This document shows positions 44,711-53,297 of a DNA stretch of 64,000 bases, in pieces (positions within the stretch are counted from its first letter, which is position 1; each line of letters opens with the position of its first letter). Below the pieces are notes generated by a model that had not been told where the DNA came from, ran no database searches, and saw only the letters and a list, made by a program, of their open reading frames with translations. The position numbers and the translations under genes were made by a program. This DNA is from an uncultured Fretibacterium sp. (GTDB lineage: Bacteria; Synergistota; Synergistia; Synergistales; Aminobacteriaceae): positions 62,001-126,000 of the forward strand of contig CAMGZM010000002.1 in assembly GCA_946183145.1 (NCBI GenBank), read 5' to 3'.

Positions 44711-45348
44711 CAATAGCCCTCCCGTATAGCGTAGCGCACTAATCCGGCCATGCTCGTGCATCCTGTTTTCTCCATGATGTGCCGTCGGTGAACATCTACA
44801 GTGTTCTTGCTGATGGATAAATCGTAAGCGATCTCCTTTGCGTTTTTACCGTCAGCCAAAAGTTTCAGCACTTCCCTTTCACGTTCAGACAACAGGCGCG
44901 CCGAATTTCTTTCATCAGCACGCAATAGCCGCAAATAGTCTTCAACGAGGACTTCAAGCGATGACCTTGCTATGTAGAAATTTCCCATCATCACAGTTTT
45001 GATTGACTCGTAAAGCTCTTCTGACGTGCATTCTTTGAGGATGTAGCCGACCGCGCCAGCTCTGAGACTCTCTACTATCAATTCACGGCTGTTGTACATT
45101 GAGAGCATTATTGCTTTGATTTCGGGGACTTTCGGCAAAATCTGCCTGAGTGCTTTTATCCCGCTTAATTCGGGCATTGCTATATCGAGCAGAATAATAT
45201 CCGGCTTTAACGCGAACGCCTGCCTTACTGCCTCTGCTCCGTCTTTTGCCCGGCCGATTAATTCAATGTCGGGCTTCTTCTTCATGAGTTCTGCTAGTCC
45301 TTCAACAAATAATTCATGGTCATCTGCCAGAAGTATTTTTGTCGTCAT
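44710..45348 (-). CDS. NarL/FixJ-family response regulator
   Basis: The 212-residue product has a receiver domain (ILLADDHELFVEGL, phospho-acceptor Asp55 in ILLDIAMPELSG, switch Lys in GYILKE) and a LuxR-type helix-turn-helix (LSEREREVLKLLADGKNAKEIA, SKNTVDVHRRHI). It overlaps the upstream histidine kinase by 29 bases and the aminotransferase start by one base, so all three are one operon. The stimulus is unknown; a link to sulfur or selenium metabolism is suggested by position only. Confidence 0.93.
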   Translation of the reverse strand: MTTKILLADDHELFVEGLAELMKKKPDIELIGRAKDGAEAVRQAFALKPDIILLDIAMPELSGIKALRQILPKVPEIKAIMLSMYNSRELIVESLRAGAVGYILKECTSEELYESIKTVMMGNFYIARSSLEVLVEDYLRLLRADERNSARLLSEREREVLKLLADGKNAKEIAYDLSISKNTVDVHRRHIMEKTGCTSMAGLVRYAIREGY

Positions 45349-46390
45349 GCAGAATGTCTCCTTTCTTCATTTTCAGGGGGCAAGTCATAACGGCCATAAC
45401 TCCTTCTCCGGGTTCGGATATGATTTTGAGATTCCCGCCCAAAGCAAGCAATCTTTCTTTTATGCTGAAGAGTCCGAATCCCTTTGTGTTACCCTGCAAA
45501 CCTTTTCCGTTATCCTCAACTGCGACCGTAATATTTTCGGGCTTTCGGTTGATTATGATGTTGACGGCTGACGCTCCCGAATGCTTTACGATGTTAATCA
45601 GCAATTCCCGCGCCATTCGGTAGAGAATCACGCAGACTGAATCATCAGCTCTGTATTCTTCTGCGCTTCCTCGTGTGATTACGTGCCATGATATTCCGTG
45701 AGGCTCAAGAATATTCTGCGCTAACTCTTCAAGTGCAGGATTGAGTCCGGCCTCCCTTAACGCGGGGGGGCTGAGCTCAAATATCAAGCTCCTGTTTCCT
45801 GAAATAATGCGTTCGGTGTTTGCGATGAGACTGCGAATCTGAGGGCGGATATTCTCAGCGTCATTCATTGACTCGATCTCGCGCAGCATTCTCAGCTGAC
45901 AGATAAGATCATAGCCGATTCTGTCGTGAAGCTCCGTTGCGACTCTTCTCCGTGTGTCTTCTTCTGAGATTGTGAGTCTTGCGGCAAGCTCGCGCAATTG
46001 TGCCTGATATTTGCGGCGGTCATCTTCTGAGCGTTTGAGCTTTGTGCGGTCAAGGAATATCACTGCGGCCATGTCCGTTGGAATCGGGAACGCTATAGCC
46101 TCAAGGTAGCCGCCAATGTCCGCGCTTTCACCGACACAATGAACTGTGCGATTCTGGGCCAAGCAGTCGCGGATTATGCCGGACCATTTTGACTCGGCGT
46201 TCGGCCAAACGTCATGGAATTTTCTGCCGATGACATTATCGCGTGAGAGCTTCATTACGCGTTCGTATGCTGGATTAATGTCAACAAAAGTAATATTGCC
46301 GTCCTCGATTCTGTGTACTGCAATCGGATCAAAGACGCGCTCGAATAATATCCTGTACGAAAAGTTTTTGCCGGATTCTGAAATTGCCAT
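45320..46390 (-). CDS. PAS-domain histidine kinase of the NarX/DegS type
   Basis: The 356-residue product lacks membrane helices. It has a PAS domain (about 15-115: DPIAVHRIEDGNITFVDINP, IGRKFHDVWP), a HisKA_3 dimerisation segment with the phospho-accepting His in VATELHDRIGYDL, and an HATPase domain (NIVKHSGASAVN N-box, DNGKGL G1 box, GFGLFSIKERLLALGG). The pattern fits a cytosolic sensor pairing with the downstream NarL-type regulator. The start is at 46390, with a modest AGGA site. Confidence 0.92.
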   Translation of the reverse strand: MAISESGKNFSYRILFERVFDPIAVHRIEDGNITFVDINPAYERVMKLSRDNVIGRKFHDVWPNAESKWSGIIRDCLAQNRTVHCVGESADIGGYLEAIAFPIPTDMAAVIFLDRTKLKRSEDDRRKYQAQLRELAARLTISEEDTRRRVATELHDRIGYDLICQLRMLREIESMNDAENIRPQIRSLIANTERIISGNRSLIFELSPPALREAGLNPALEELAQNILEPHGISWHVITRGSAEEYRADDSVCVILYRMARELLINIVKHSGASAVNIIINRKPENITVAVEDNGKGLQGNTKGFGLFSIKERLLALGGNLKIISEPGEGVMAVMTCPLKMKKGDILHDDKNTSGR

Positions 46391-46434
46391 TATGATTTTG
46401 CATGTCCTGATAGATTTTTCGTGATTGTTACATT

Positions 46435-46440
46435 ATAATT
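46435..46440 (+). promoter_or_regulatory. -10 box of tRNA-Sec gene
   Basis: A perfect TATAAT lies 27 bases before the tRNA-Sec 5' end, the right distance for a short leader. The -35 region is weak. Confidence 0.5.
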
Positions 46441-46467
46441 CATGTCGCTGTTTTTCACGCACAAATC

Positions 46468-46565
46468 GGAAGTGAGATTCGTCTGGTGACGGGCACAGGC
46501 TTCAAACCTGATGAGGGGCGGTTATGGCTGTCTCTGGTGGGTTCAATCCCCACACGCTTCCGCCA
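46468..46565 (+). tRNA. selC: tRNA-Sec (selenocysteine, anticodon TCA)
   Basis: A 98-base tRNA with encoded CCA. The acceptor 5' strand GGAAGTG pairs with the CGCTTCC end (one T-G), followed by the discriminator G and CCA at 46563-46565. The anticodon stem CAGG/CCTG closes the loop CTTCAAA, giving anticodon TCA (46502-46504). The T-arm is GTGGG-TTCAATC-CCCAC, and the variable arm is long, as expected for tRNA-Sec. The organism therefore inserts selenocysteine at UGA. selA, selB and selD are not in this window. Confidence 0.95.
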
Positions 46566-46578
46566 AATGATGACAAAA

Positions 46579-46616
46579 AAATTCCCCTGGCCTTTTTCGA
46601 CTGGGGGATTAATTTT
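46579..46616. terminator. possible terminator after tRNA-Sec
   Basis: An imperfect stem of CCCC (from 46583) with GGGGG (near 46605) is flanked by A- and T-runs (AAAAAAATT / AATTTTTC). It could end the tRNA-Sec transcript and that of the opposing pseudogene. Support is moderate. Confidence 0.4.
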
Positions 46617-46620
46617 TCTC

Positions 46621-47065
46621 TCACACGATTGTAATGAACGCGGGATCTTTCTGAACTGCTCTTCTGTAATTCACGGCGGGTATTCCCATCAATAACACAA
46701 AATTAGGCGTGTAGTTTTCTCCCTGTCAACCGAAACAGAAATCATTGACGGTGCGCCGCGAAATATTATGTCCTGCCCTGACGCTGAAAGACTCGTTATC
46801 GTCCGTATCATTGGCGAGTCGGTATCAAGTTTCATGAGTGCTTCATGTGATACTCTGCGCAGCTCGTCCATTTTCGCGCGTGTGCTTACGATTGAGAAGT
46901 GAAGAGCGTCTGTGTTTGTGCCTCTCGGTGAATAGGCTAATACTTCCCATCAGCGTAAACGGGGAATTTCTCACCGTCAAATTTCAGGCATGACACGAAA
47001 CAATCCCGTATGCAGAGTCCGCAGTGAATGCACTTGCTTTTGCTGACTTCTATTTTTCGCTCCAT
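46621..47065 (-). pseudogene. decayed ferredoxin-type nitroreductase
   Basis: Three fragments in order read as a 4Fe-4S-containing nitroreductase. The first (ATG 47065 to TAG 46937, 42 residues) has a cluster motif CIHCGLCIRDC. After an apparent deletion, the next frame has SPRGTNTDALHFSIVST, KMDELRRVSHEAL and FRGAPSMISVSVDR, the nitroreductase core. A third fragment (about 46689-46621) has MGIPAVNYRRAVQKDP, the usual C-terminal end. Two or more blocks, about 40 and 60 residues by comparison with the family plan, are missing. It lies directly next to tRNA-Sec and upstream of nothing on the minus strand. The gene is almost certainly non-functional as nitroreductase. Confidence 0.7.
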
Positions 47066-47083
47066 AGTTTTACCACGTCAAAA

Positions 47084-47305
47084 TTATTTCGTGAGGATTA
47101 ATTTGTAGCCGCCCTCGTCGCGTTCTTCAACATCAACATTCCAGCCCTTATTGTTCGCGAATCGTGATACGTTGTTGCGTGAAGTCGCTGTGTCAACAAG
47201 TATCTCAACATGGCCGTGTTCGAGTCCTGATAACGCTTTCTTGGTGAGCATTACAGGCTGAGGACATGAAAGCCCTGACGCATTAACCGTGATAATGTCG
47301 TTCAT
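47084..47305 (-). CDS. TusA/YedF-like sulfurtransferase
   Basis: The 73-residue product has the TusA fold signature: NASGLSCPQPVMLTKKAL, where Cys14 in CPQP is the sulfur- or selenium-carrying residue, and a basic C-terminal strand pattern. It lies 3 bases after the yedE stop. The pair YedE-TusA/YedF is associated with selenium or thiosulfate handling. YedF proteins are usually longer; this one lacks the extra domain. Confidence 0.88.
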   Translation of the reverse strand: MNDIITVNASGLSCPQPVMLTKKALSGLEHGHVEILVDTATSRNNVSRFANNKGWNVDVEERDEGGYKLILTK

Positions 47306-47308
47306 GAA

Positions 47309-48385
47309 TTATTCTCCTTTCTCCCTGCAGAATATCCCGACGAAAACGCAGAATATCAAGCCGATAATTGTTACGTGAATCCCGTAAGCACCGATTCCCG
47401 CTCCTGATGATGCAGCCGAGAAATTATGCGCGACCGCCGCACCTGCGAGCATTCCGAGAACGAATATTCCTGCGTCTGAGTCGCCTTCTCCGGCCATGAT
47501 TAATTGACGACCAGGACAACCGCCCGCTAACGTAAACGCGAGTCCAGACAAAACCATTCCCAAGAAATTCCATGTTTCATTTGTGTGCGCTACAGGCTGA
47601 TTCTCGAATCCCGGCTTGAACATTCCGAGCGCGTAATTCGCCGCGAACGCAAAAATCATGAATGAGATTATCCCCTTGAGCAAATACCCGTCACCCATCA
47701 TCAGAAAATCGCGTATAGCTCCGACAGTGCAGAACCGTGAACGCTGTGCGAGCCATCCGACAATCAATCCCGCTCCCAATGCCATTAACGCGGGCGCGTG
47801 CTGTGAGCCGGGGCCTTTCTCCGAGAAGAACACGGGCGCATTATCCCCGAATTTAGGCGCAAGAAACAAGAACGCTAAGAGTCCTGCTGCTATCAATGGC
47901 ATTATGAGTCCTGCTGCTTTAGGATTCGACTCAGAAGCTCCGAGGCTGAATCCATTCCACAAAAATATTATGCCGATAAATATCCCGACAATGAGTCCCG
48001 CAACACCGTATAACGCGTTCCAGTCGCCTCCCGAAACACGCAAATACGCGCGCCAAGGACAACCGAGAAACACCAGCGCGCCCAACATAGCGAACATTCC
48101 GAGTCCGAATCGCACAGCAGGTGATGAGCCGCCGCGGGGTGAATATTCACGGAAAAATATTGCTGACAGGAAAGAGCCGAGAATGAAGCCGGGAATCTCA
48201 GGCCGGATATACTGGACGACTCCCGCCCTGTGAAAACCTAACGCCCCGGCAATGTCCCTCGTGAAGCACGCAACACAGAATCCCATATTGCCCGGATTGC
48301 CGAAATGAGCCAGCGCAACAGCAATAAGCCCGATTAACCCTCCTGCGATTAACGGGCCGTTCTTTGACGTTAATGACTTGTCCAT
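47309..48385 (-). CDS. yedE: YedE-type membrane transporter (YeeE/YedE, selenium-associated)
   Basis: The 358-residue product has about nine to ten membrane helices and the family Cys residues: GFCVACFTRDIAGALG near the N-terminus, FLGCPWRAYLR, the RSRFCTVGAIRDF block and GGCPGRQLIMAGEGD. Proteins of this family import thiosulfate or related oxoanions; the YedE subgroup is linked to selenium metabolism. Position beside TusA-like and tRNA-Sec supports selenium use, but the substrate is inferred. CAGGAGG precedes the ATG. Confidence 0.85.
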   Translation of the reverse strand: MDKSLTSKNGPLIAGGLIGLIAVALAHFGNPGNMGFCVACFTRDIAGALGFHRAGVVQYIRPEIPGFILGSFLSAIFFREYSPRGGSSPAVRFGLGMFAMLGALVFLGCPWRAYLRVSGGDWNALYGVAGLIVGIFIGIIFLWNGFSLGASESNPKAAGLIMPLIAAGLLAFLFLAPKFGDNAPVFFSEKGPGSQHAPALMALGAGLIVGWLAQRSRFCTVGAIRDFLMMGDGYLLKGIISFMIFAFAANYALGMFKPGFENQPVAHTNETWNFLGMVLSGLAFTLAGGCPGRQLIMAGEGDSDAGIFVLGMLAGAAVAHNFSAASSGAGIGAYGIHVTIIGLIFCVFVGIFCREKGE

Positions 48386-48464
48386 AACGTTTTAACCTCC
48401 TGAAAATTTTTTGAAGTCTTTATTTTATGGCAGGCAATAACACAACGCACTAACGGAAAAATTA

Positions 48465-49766
48465 TTACAGGCACGAGTCAACATCAACCTTGTCAATCAT
48501 CACGTTCAAGATTTCGCGGTCAGTCTCCTTCATGCCAATTTTGCCGATATAGCCCATGTTCTTTATTGTGCGTTCAACGTCATCTTCTACGAATCCTTCA
48601 CCGCCCCGGAACTCGTCATAATTCATGCTCATGTGATGCGCCAATATTGCCGCGTGGACTGAGGATGCAATTTTAGCCGCGCAGCTCGGTTTAGCTCCGT
48701 CGCAAACGATTCCGCCGACATTAGCGAGGGTGTTTGTGATTGTACGTCCTATGCTCGCGTAATCTCCTCCGGCCATGTACGTTATGCCCGCGCCAGCTCC
48801 TGAAGCAGCACTCACAGCACCGCAGAAAGCAGACAATGAGCCTATGAAGTGCTTGATGTATATCGATACGAGATTGCTTACGGCCAAAGCACGGAACATT
48901 TTTGCGCGTGAAATCCTCCATCGTTCAGCATATTCGACAATCGGCAATGTTACGGTGATTCCCTGATTCCCGCTTCCTGAGTTGATGATTACGGGCAGAG
49001 GGCATCCGCTCATACGGGCATCACTTCCGGCGGCGGCCCGGGCACATGCGCAAGTTCTCACGTCATCGCCCCAAGTCTCAATCATGGTTTTACCGATACA
49101 CGCGCCCCATTTGTTGTCGAGTCCTTCCTGAGAAATTCTCACGTTGTACTCAACCTGACGCGCTAAAATCTCTTCAACGTCCGCAACATTCAGACCGTCA
49201 GCAAATTCGACAATTCCGCGCAATGTCATCATGCTTTTGTCTGCTGTTGACTGTGAATCGACTCTCACTTTTTCGGGAGCATGTTCGCAGATGATTTTTC
49301 CGTCAAGTTTTACGAGCGTGATATTTGTGTGAAAGTTCTCGATTCGGACGAGTGATTTATGATTCTGACTCTCCGCTGTAACCTCAATGAAAAGATTCGG
49401 GACATCCTCAGCGAGTGAGACATCACAAAAATTTTCGCGCACAAGTTTCCGCGTCAATGCTCTTGCGTCATCATCCGCGCCGGAAATTACTTCAAGCTCA
49501 CGTGATGAGTCCCCGCCTACAGCACCAAGAATCGCGGCGGCCTCGATTCCCTTCTGCCCTCCTGAATTTGGGACGATTACGCCCTTGACGTTCTTGATGA
49601 TGTTGCCTGAACACGATACATGAAGGTGTGTTGCTTCACCGCCTAAAGTTTCGCGCGCCTTTGCTGATGCGTAAGCTATTGCTATTGGTTCGGTGCAGCC
49701 CATAGCAGGCACTAATTCTTCACGCAGAATCGCGATGTAATTCTCGTACTGGTCATGTGAAATCAT
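48465..49766 (-). CDS. cyuA: L-cysteine desulfidase family protein (UPF0597, CyuA/YhaM-like)
   Basis: The 433-residue product has PAMGCTEPIAIAYA near the N-terminus, PNSGGQKGIEAAAILG, a Cys-rich central part (CACARAAAGSDARMSGCPLP) and GGIVCDGAKPSCAAKI, matching the UPF0597/serine dehydratase-alpha-like family. Characterised members are Fe-S enzymes that break cysteine to sulfide, ammonia and pyruvate. Position in a sulfur/selenium region fits. It ends 80 bases from yedE and starts 5 bases after the secreted repeat protein. Confidence 0.88.
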   Translation of the reverse strand: MISHDQYENYIAILREELVPAMGCTEPIAIAYASAKARETLGGEATHLHVSCSGNIIKNVKGVIVPNSGGQKGIEAAAILGAVGGDSSRELEVISGADDDARALTRKLVRENFCDVSLAEDVPNLFIEVTAESQNHKSLVRIENFHTNITLVKLDGKIICEHAPEKVRVDSQSTADKSMMTLRGIVEFADGLNVADVEEILARQVEYNVRISQEGLDNKWGACIGKTMIETWGDDVRTCACARAAAGSDARMSGCPLPVIINSGSGNQGITVTLPIVEYAERWRISRAKMFRALAVSNLVSIYIKHFIGSLSAFCGAVSAASGAGAGITYMAGGDYASIGRTITNTLANVGGIVCDGAKPSCAAKIASSVHAAILAHHMSMNYDEFRGGEGFVEDDVERTIKNMGYIGKIGMKETDREILNVMIDKVDVDSCL

Positions 49767-49771
49767 TTTCG

Positions 49772-50974
49772 TTACTTCCGTTTCTTCCCTTTTTTCTGTT
49801 TTGCTGCTTTCTCTCTATTTGTAAGCTCACGCTGAAAGTCTTCCATGTCTTTTTCTGTCATGTCCTCCATTCGTTTTATGCCGTGTCGCTTCATGTAGTC
49901 TTGCAGCAGCGTCATAACCTGAGCGTTTGACCCCTGATTAGTTCGCCGTGTCTGTTCTTCCGCCATGTCGAGAATATCCTCACCGGTCATAGTGTCATAA
50001 GTTTTTCCGTGCCGCCGCATGTAGTCTTCAATGGAGGCTCTCTTATTTTCCGCCAAAGTTTTCATCATGGCCGTGTAATGCTCGCGGTTGATGTCGCAGT
50101 ATTTCATGTTATGGGCTTTCAGGTAATCAGACACGAGATTCCTGTCTTCAGGGTTTGCGGACAGTACAGCCATCTGTAGCATTTTGATTCTGGAGAAAAG
50201 AATAAAAATTTCCCCGTCATCCTCTCGGGATATGCTTTCATAGTTCGGAATACCGTGCTTGCTCATGTAGTCATGCAGGACTGAGGCAGCGAATTTTATC
50301 TCGCTTTGTGAAAGGTCAGGTTTTGAGTCCGTTGTGTTCATTCTGAGGAGGACATAATAATAATACCTTTTGCCGTTGCCCCATTCGAGGCTGAACTCAA
50401 GGTAATAATCCTGTGGAGTATGGGAAATCTTTATTTCTGCTCTGTTGCTGTCATATGTTACTTTACCGAGAGGCTTTCCTTTTGCATCGAGCATTCTCAG
50501 CTCATATACTTGCTCAAACTCTAACTTCTGCTGCTCAATCCACAGAATCACATTGTCTTGGTTAGTTTGGACGATGACAGGATTTCTTGGGTTGAGGAGG
50601 CCGTTTTTTTCTCTGGGGACGGAATTTTTCGCTGCTGGTTTTGCGACAAGCTCGCCTTTCATTTGAACAGTTGTATTCCATAGTCCGCCCTTGTATATTT
50701 TCTGTACGTTCCTCGCGTAGGTCATAACGGGATTTTTTTTGTCATGTGGTGATATGATGTTAAATGATTCGGAATCCATCACCGCGCCTAGTGGCGGCTC
50801 AGGGATTATTACGCTGCTGTTGCCGCCGGAAATTTCCACAATGTTATCAAGCCCGAAATAGCCGGAATAGTTGTCCAGCCTGAAAGAGCCGGAAGATGTC
50901 CCCGCCTCTAAAGTTTCCGCAGAGATAGCTAGAATCATCACAGCGCAAACGGTAAAGCACATCAGCTTCTTCAT
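49772..50974 (-). CDS. secreted protein with four DYMxRHG-type repeats
   Basis: I do not recognise this protein. The ATG at 50974 has AGGAGG about 10 bases upstream and starts a signal peptide (MKKLMCFTVCAVMILAIS, cleavage near ETLEA-GTS). The N-terminal 210 residues are beta-rich. The C-terminal half has four repeats of 34-48 residues starting DYMSKHGI (235), DYLKAHNM (283), DYMRRHGK (317) and DYMKRHGI (359). The end is Lys-rich (KQKKGKKRK). The repeats resemble short helical hairpins. It is divergent from iscR and upstream of cyuA. Confidence 0.75.
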   Translation of the reverse strand: MKKLMCFTVCAVMILAISAETLEAGTSSGSFRLDNYSGYFGLDNIVEISGGNSSVIIPEPPLGAVMDSESFNIISPHDKKNPVMTYARNVQKIYKGGLWNTTVQMKGELVAKPAAKNSVPREKNGLLNPRNPVIVQTNQDNVILWIEQQKLEFEQVYELRMLDAKGKPLGKVTYDSNRAEIKISHTPQDYYLEFSLEWGNGKRYYYYVLLRMNTTDSKPDLSQSEIKFAASVLHDYMSKHGIPNYESISREDDGEIFILFSRIKMLQMAVLSANPEDRNLVSDYLKAHNMKYCDINREHYTAMMKTLAENKRASIEDYMRRHGKTYDTMTGEDILDMAEEQTRRTNQGSNAQVMTLLQDYMKRHGIKRMEDMTEKDMEDFQRELTNREKAAKQKKGKKRK

Positions 50975-51049
50975 TGATATTTTTCCTCCTGTTGTTTGGG
51001 AATGAAAGTAATATATCATTTCGCGCAGACATTCACAACATGATTAAAG

Positions 51050-51078
51050 TTGATAAAAATTATCGGGTATGTTATTCT
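51050..51078 (+). promoter_or_regulatory. iscR: promoter of iscR-iscS-iscU
   Basis: TTGATA (51050-51055), a 17-bp spacer and TATTCT (51073-51078), with an extended TGT before the -10. The spacer and flanks (AATTATCGGGTATG) are candidate sites for IscR autoregulation, inferred only from family practice. Confidence 0.6.
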
Positions 51079-51116
51079 TTGCGCCGTCAAAATTAGTCAA
51101 GGGGGATAAAATTTTC

Positions 51117-51590
51117 GTGAGGCTTTCAACTTCAGCGCGTTACAGCCTGCGTGCGTTGTCAGATTTATGCACGTACCCGCAAGAGCCTGTATCAGTCAGC
51201 GACATTGCAGCCCGTCAGAATATCCCGTCAGCATATCTTGAGCAGTTGTTCGGGAAATTGCGCAGGGCAGGAATCCTTGAGAGCGTGAGAGGTTCACAGG
51301 GAGGCTACATGCTTGCGCGTTCGGAAAACGAGATAACAATCGCCGAAATCTTGCAGGCAATCGGTGAGCCGCTAATATTCGGATCGTGCCAGACGGACAA
51401 AGGCTGCGAGAACGCCGTGAAATGTCCCACGTTCAACTTGTGGCGCAAAGTCAAAGGCTCAGTAGATGAGATTCTGAAGTCAACGACTCTTGAGGACATA
51501 GCAGACGAAACATTAACCCTTCTTGACGCACAGCCTGACCCCGAACGCATAGAGGCCAGGAGAAAAGCACAGAAATCAAAGGGGGAGTAA
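51117..51590 (+). CDS. iscR: Rrf2-family Fe-S regulator IscR
   Basis: IscR senses Fe-S supply and represses the isc genes when it holds a cluster. The 157-residue product has the winged helix (STSARYSLRALSDL; AYLEQLFGKLRRAGIL, SVRGSQGGYML) and three cluster Cys in the spacing C-x5-C-x5-C (Cys91, Cys97, Cys103), the IscR pattern. I chose the GTG at 51117; the longer frame from 51069 adds residues not found in the family. It starts a three-gene operon with iscS after 6 bases. Confidence 0.92.
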   Translation: MRLSTSARYSLRALSDLCTYPQEPVSVSDIAARQNIPSAYLEQLFGKLRRAGILESVRGSQGGYMLARSENEITIAEILQAIGEPLIFGSCQTDKGCENAVKCPTFNLWRKVKGSVDEILKSTTLEDIADETLTLLDAQPDPERIEARRKAQKSKGE

Positions 51591-51596
51591 ATTTTC

Positions 51597-52781
51597 ATGT
51601 TCGTATACTTAGACCACACAGCAACGACTCCGACAAGCCCGGAAGTTTTGCAGGCAATGACTCCTTATTTCGGGGAAATTTTCGGCAACCCTTCAAGCGT
51701 CTATTCATTCTCACGCAAAAGCCGTGAAGCAATCTCAAAAGCTCGCGGGCAGGTAGCAGACGCACTTAACGCAGACTCGTCAGAAATATATTTCACAGGC
51801 TCCGGGACTGAGGCGGATAACTGGGCGTTGAAAGGGACTCTTGAGAAGGGGAAAATTGCCGGGAAAAATCACATCATCACTACAGCGATTGAGCATCACG
51901 CGATACTTCACACATGCGAATATCTGAAGAAAGTAGAAGGTGCTGAAGTAACGTATCTTCCTGTCGACTCAGAAGGCTTTGTGAGTGTTGATGACGTTCG
52001 CAAAGCAATCACCGACAAGACCGCTCTTGTGTCTGTTATGTTCGCGAATAACGAGGTCGGGACAATCGAGCCAGTTGCGGAGATCGGCGCATTATGCCAT
52101 GAGATGAATATACCGTTTCACACTGACGCGGTACAGGCAGCAGCGCACCTCAAAATTGACGTAAAAGCGATGAATATAGATATGCTCTCAATGTCGGCGC
52201 ACAAGATGTACGGCCCTAAAGGTGTAGGAGCGTTGTACATGCGCAAGGGACTCAGGCCGGAAAATTTTGTGCACGGAGGAGCACAGGAACATGGCCGGAG
52301 AGCAAGCACCGAGAATATAGCGGGCATTGTGGGATTCGGCGCGGCAATGGAGATCTTGCAGACGAGACTCGCGGATGACATAGCGGTAAATTCAGCAAGA
52401 AGAGACAAACTCATAGCAGGAATCTTAGAGCGGATTCCTCACGCAAAACTTAACGGCGCAACAGGAAATCACAGACTCCCGAACAATATCAATTTCAGCT
52501 TTATCGGCGTTGAGGGTGAAACGTTATTGCTTGACCTTGACGCAAAAGGAATATCAGCCTCAACAGGCAGCGCGTGTTCATCAGAGAGCCTTGACCCCTC
52601 GCACGTTCTGTTAGCACTGGGACTGAAGCATGAGATGGCGCACGGGTCATTGAGATTCACGATTGGGAGATTGACGGACGACAAGCAGATAGATTACGTT
52701 CTTGACGTTCTGCCGGAAATTGTAGCAAGACGCCGGGCAATGTCGCCATTATGGGAAGACTACATCAAGGGGGAAAAATAG
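51597..52781 (+). CDS. iscS: cysteine desulfurase IscS/NifS
   Basis: IscS takes sulfur from cysteine for Fe-S cluster building and tRNA thiolation. The 394-residue PLP enzyme has YLDHTATTPTSPEV, TGSGTEADNWALKG, the PLP Lys in SMSAHKMYGPKG (about 200), and the active-site Cys in STGSACSSESLDPSH. It lies between iscR and iscU with 2 bases before the iscU ATG. It is distinct from the class V enzyme at 43565, which belongs to another branch. Confidence 0.95.
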   Translation: MFVYLDHTATTPTSPEVLQAMTPYFGEIFGNPSSVYSFSRKSREAISKARGQVADALNADSSEIYFTGSGTEADNWALKGTLEKGKIAGKNHIITTAIEHHAILHTCEYLKKVEGAEVTYLPVDSEGFVSVDDVRKAITDKTALVSVMFANNEVGTIEPVAEIGALCHEMNIPFHTDAVQAAAHLKIDVKAMNIDMLSMSAHKMYGPKGVGALYMRKGLRPENFVHGGAQEHGRRASTENIAGIVGFGAAMEILQTRLADDIAVNSARRDKLIAGILERIPHAKLNGATGNHRLPNNINFSFIGVEGETLLLDLDAKGISASTGSACSSESLDPSHVLLALGLKHEMAHGSLRFTIGRLTDDKQIDYVLDVLPEIVARRRAMSPLWEDYIKGEK

Positions 52782-52783
52782 AG

Positions 52784-53200
52784 ATGGCATTAGATTACAG
52801 CAAAAAGGTAATGGATCACTTCATGAATCCTCGCAACGTAGGAGAGATTGAGAATGCTGACGGTGTAGGCGAGGCGGGAAATCCTAAATGCGGGGACATC
52901 ATGAAGATATACTTGAAGGTGAATCCTGACACGAAAATTATCGAGGATGTGAAGTTCAAGACATTCGGGTGCGCGAGTGCTATAGCTTCGTCGAGTATGG
53001 CAACGGAACTCATCAAGGGACGAACGGTTGAGGAAGCCTGGAACCTGACGAACAGCGCGGTTGCGGAAGCTCTTGACGGACTCCCGCCGATAAAGATGCA
53101 CTGCTCAGTACTCGCTGAGGAAGCAATACACACGGCCTTGAACGATTACAGGAAGAAAAACGGAATGGCAGAGATTCCGATGGAACATCACGAGGATTAA
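52784..53200 (+). CDS. iscU: Fe-S cluster assembly scaffold IscU/NifU
   Basis: The 138-residue product is an IscU-type scaffold with the three Cys that hold the forming cluster: GNPKCGD (Cys36, with Asp38), FGCASAIASS (Cys63) and KMHCSVLAEEA (Cys107). I chose the ATG at 52784, with GGGGG upstream, over a frame start 33 bases earlier inside iscS. It ends the isc operon just before a terminator. No hscA, hscB or ferredoxin gene follows, as in many anaerobes. Confidence 0.95.
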   Translation: MALDYSKKVMDHFMNPRNVGEIENADGVGEAGNPKCGDIMKIYLKVNPDTKIIEDVKFKTFGCASAIASSSMATELIKGRTVEEAWNLTNSAVAEALDGLPPIKMHCSVLAEEAIHTALNDYRKKNGMAEIPMEHHED

Positions 53201-53219
53201 CGGAAGGAAAAATTTTTGT

Positions 53220-53251
53220 CCCTTCTCCGCAAAAGGGGGAGGGATTTTTTG
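53220..53251 (+). terminator. rho-independent terminator after iscU
   Basis: CCCTTCTCC (53220-53228) pairs with GGGGGAGGG (53235-53243) in an imperfect stem, then ATTTTTTG. It closes the isc operon. Confidence 0.8.
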
Positions 53252-53254
53252 TTG

Positions 53255-53263
53255 TGCTATAAT
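53255..53263 (+). promoter_or_regulatory. extended -10 promoter of glycosyltransferase gene
   Basis: TGC-TATAAT (53255-53263) lies 34 bases before the ATG, right after the isc terminator. No -35 is seen. Confidence 0.55.
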
Positions 53264-53297
53264 CCGTGAAAATCCCGCATGAAAGGAACTTTTGACA

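Noticed and set aside
45764-45770. Seven-G run inside the histidine kinase gene as a second phase switch
   Set aside because: The gene frame is intact through it and seven G is within the range of ordinary coding sequence here.
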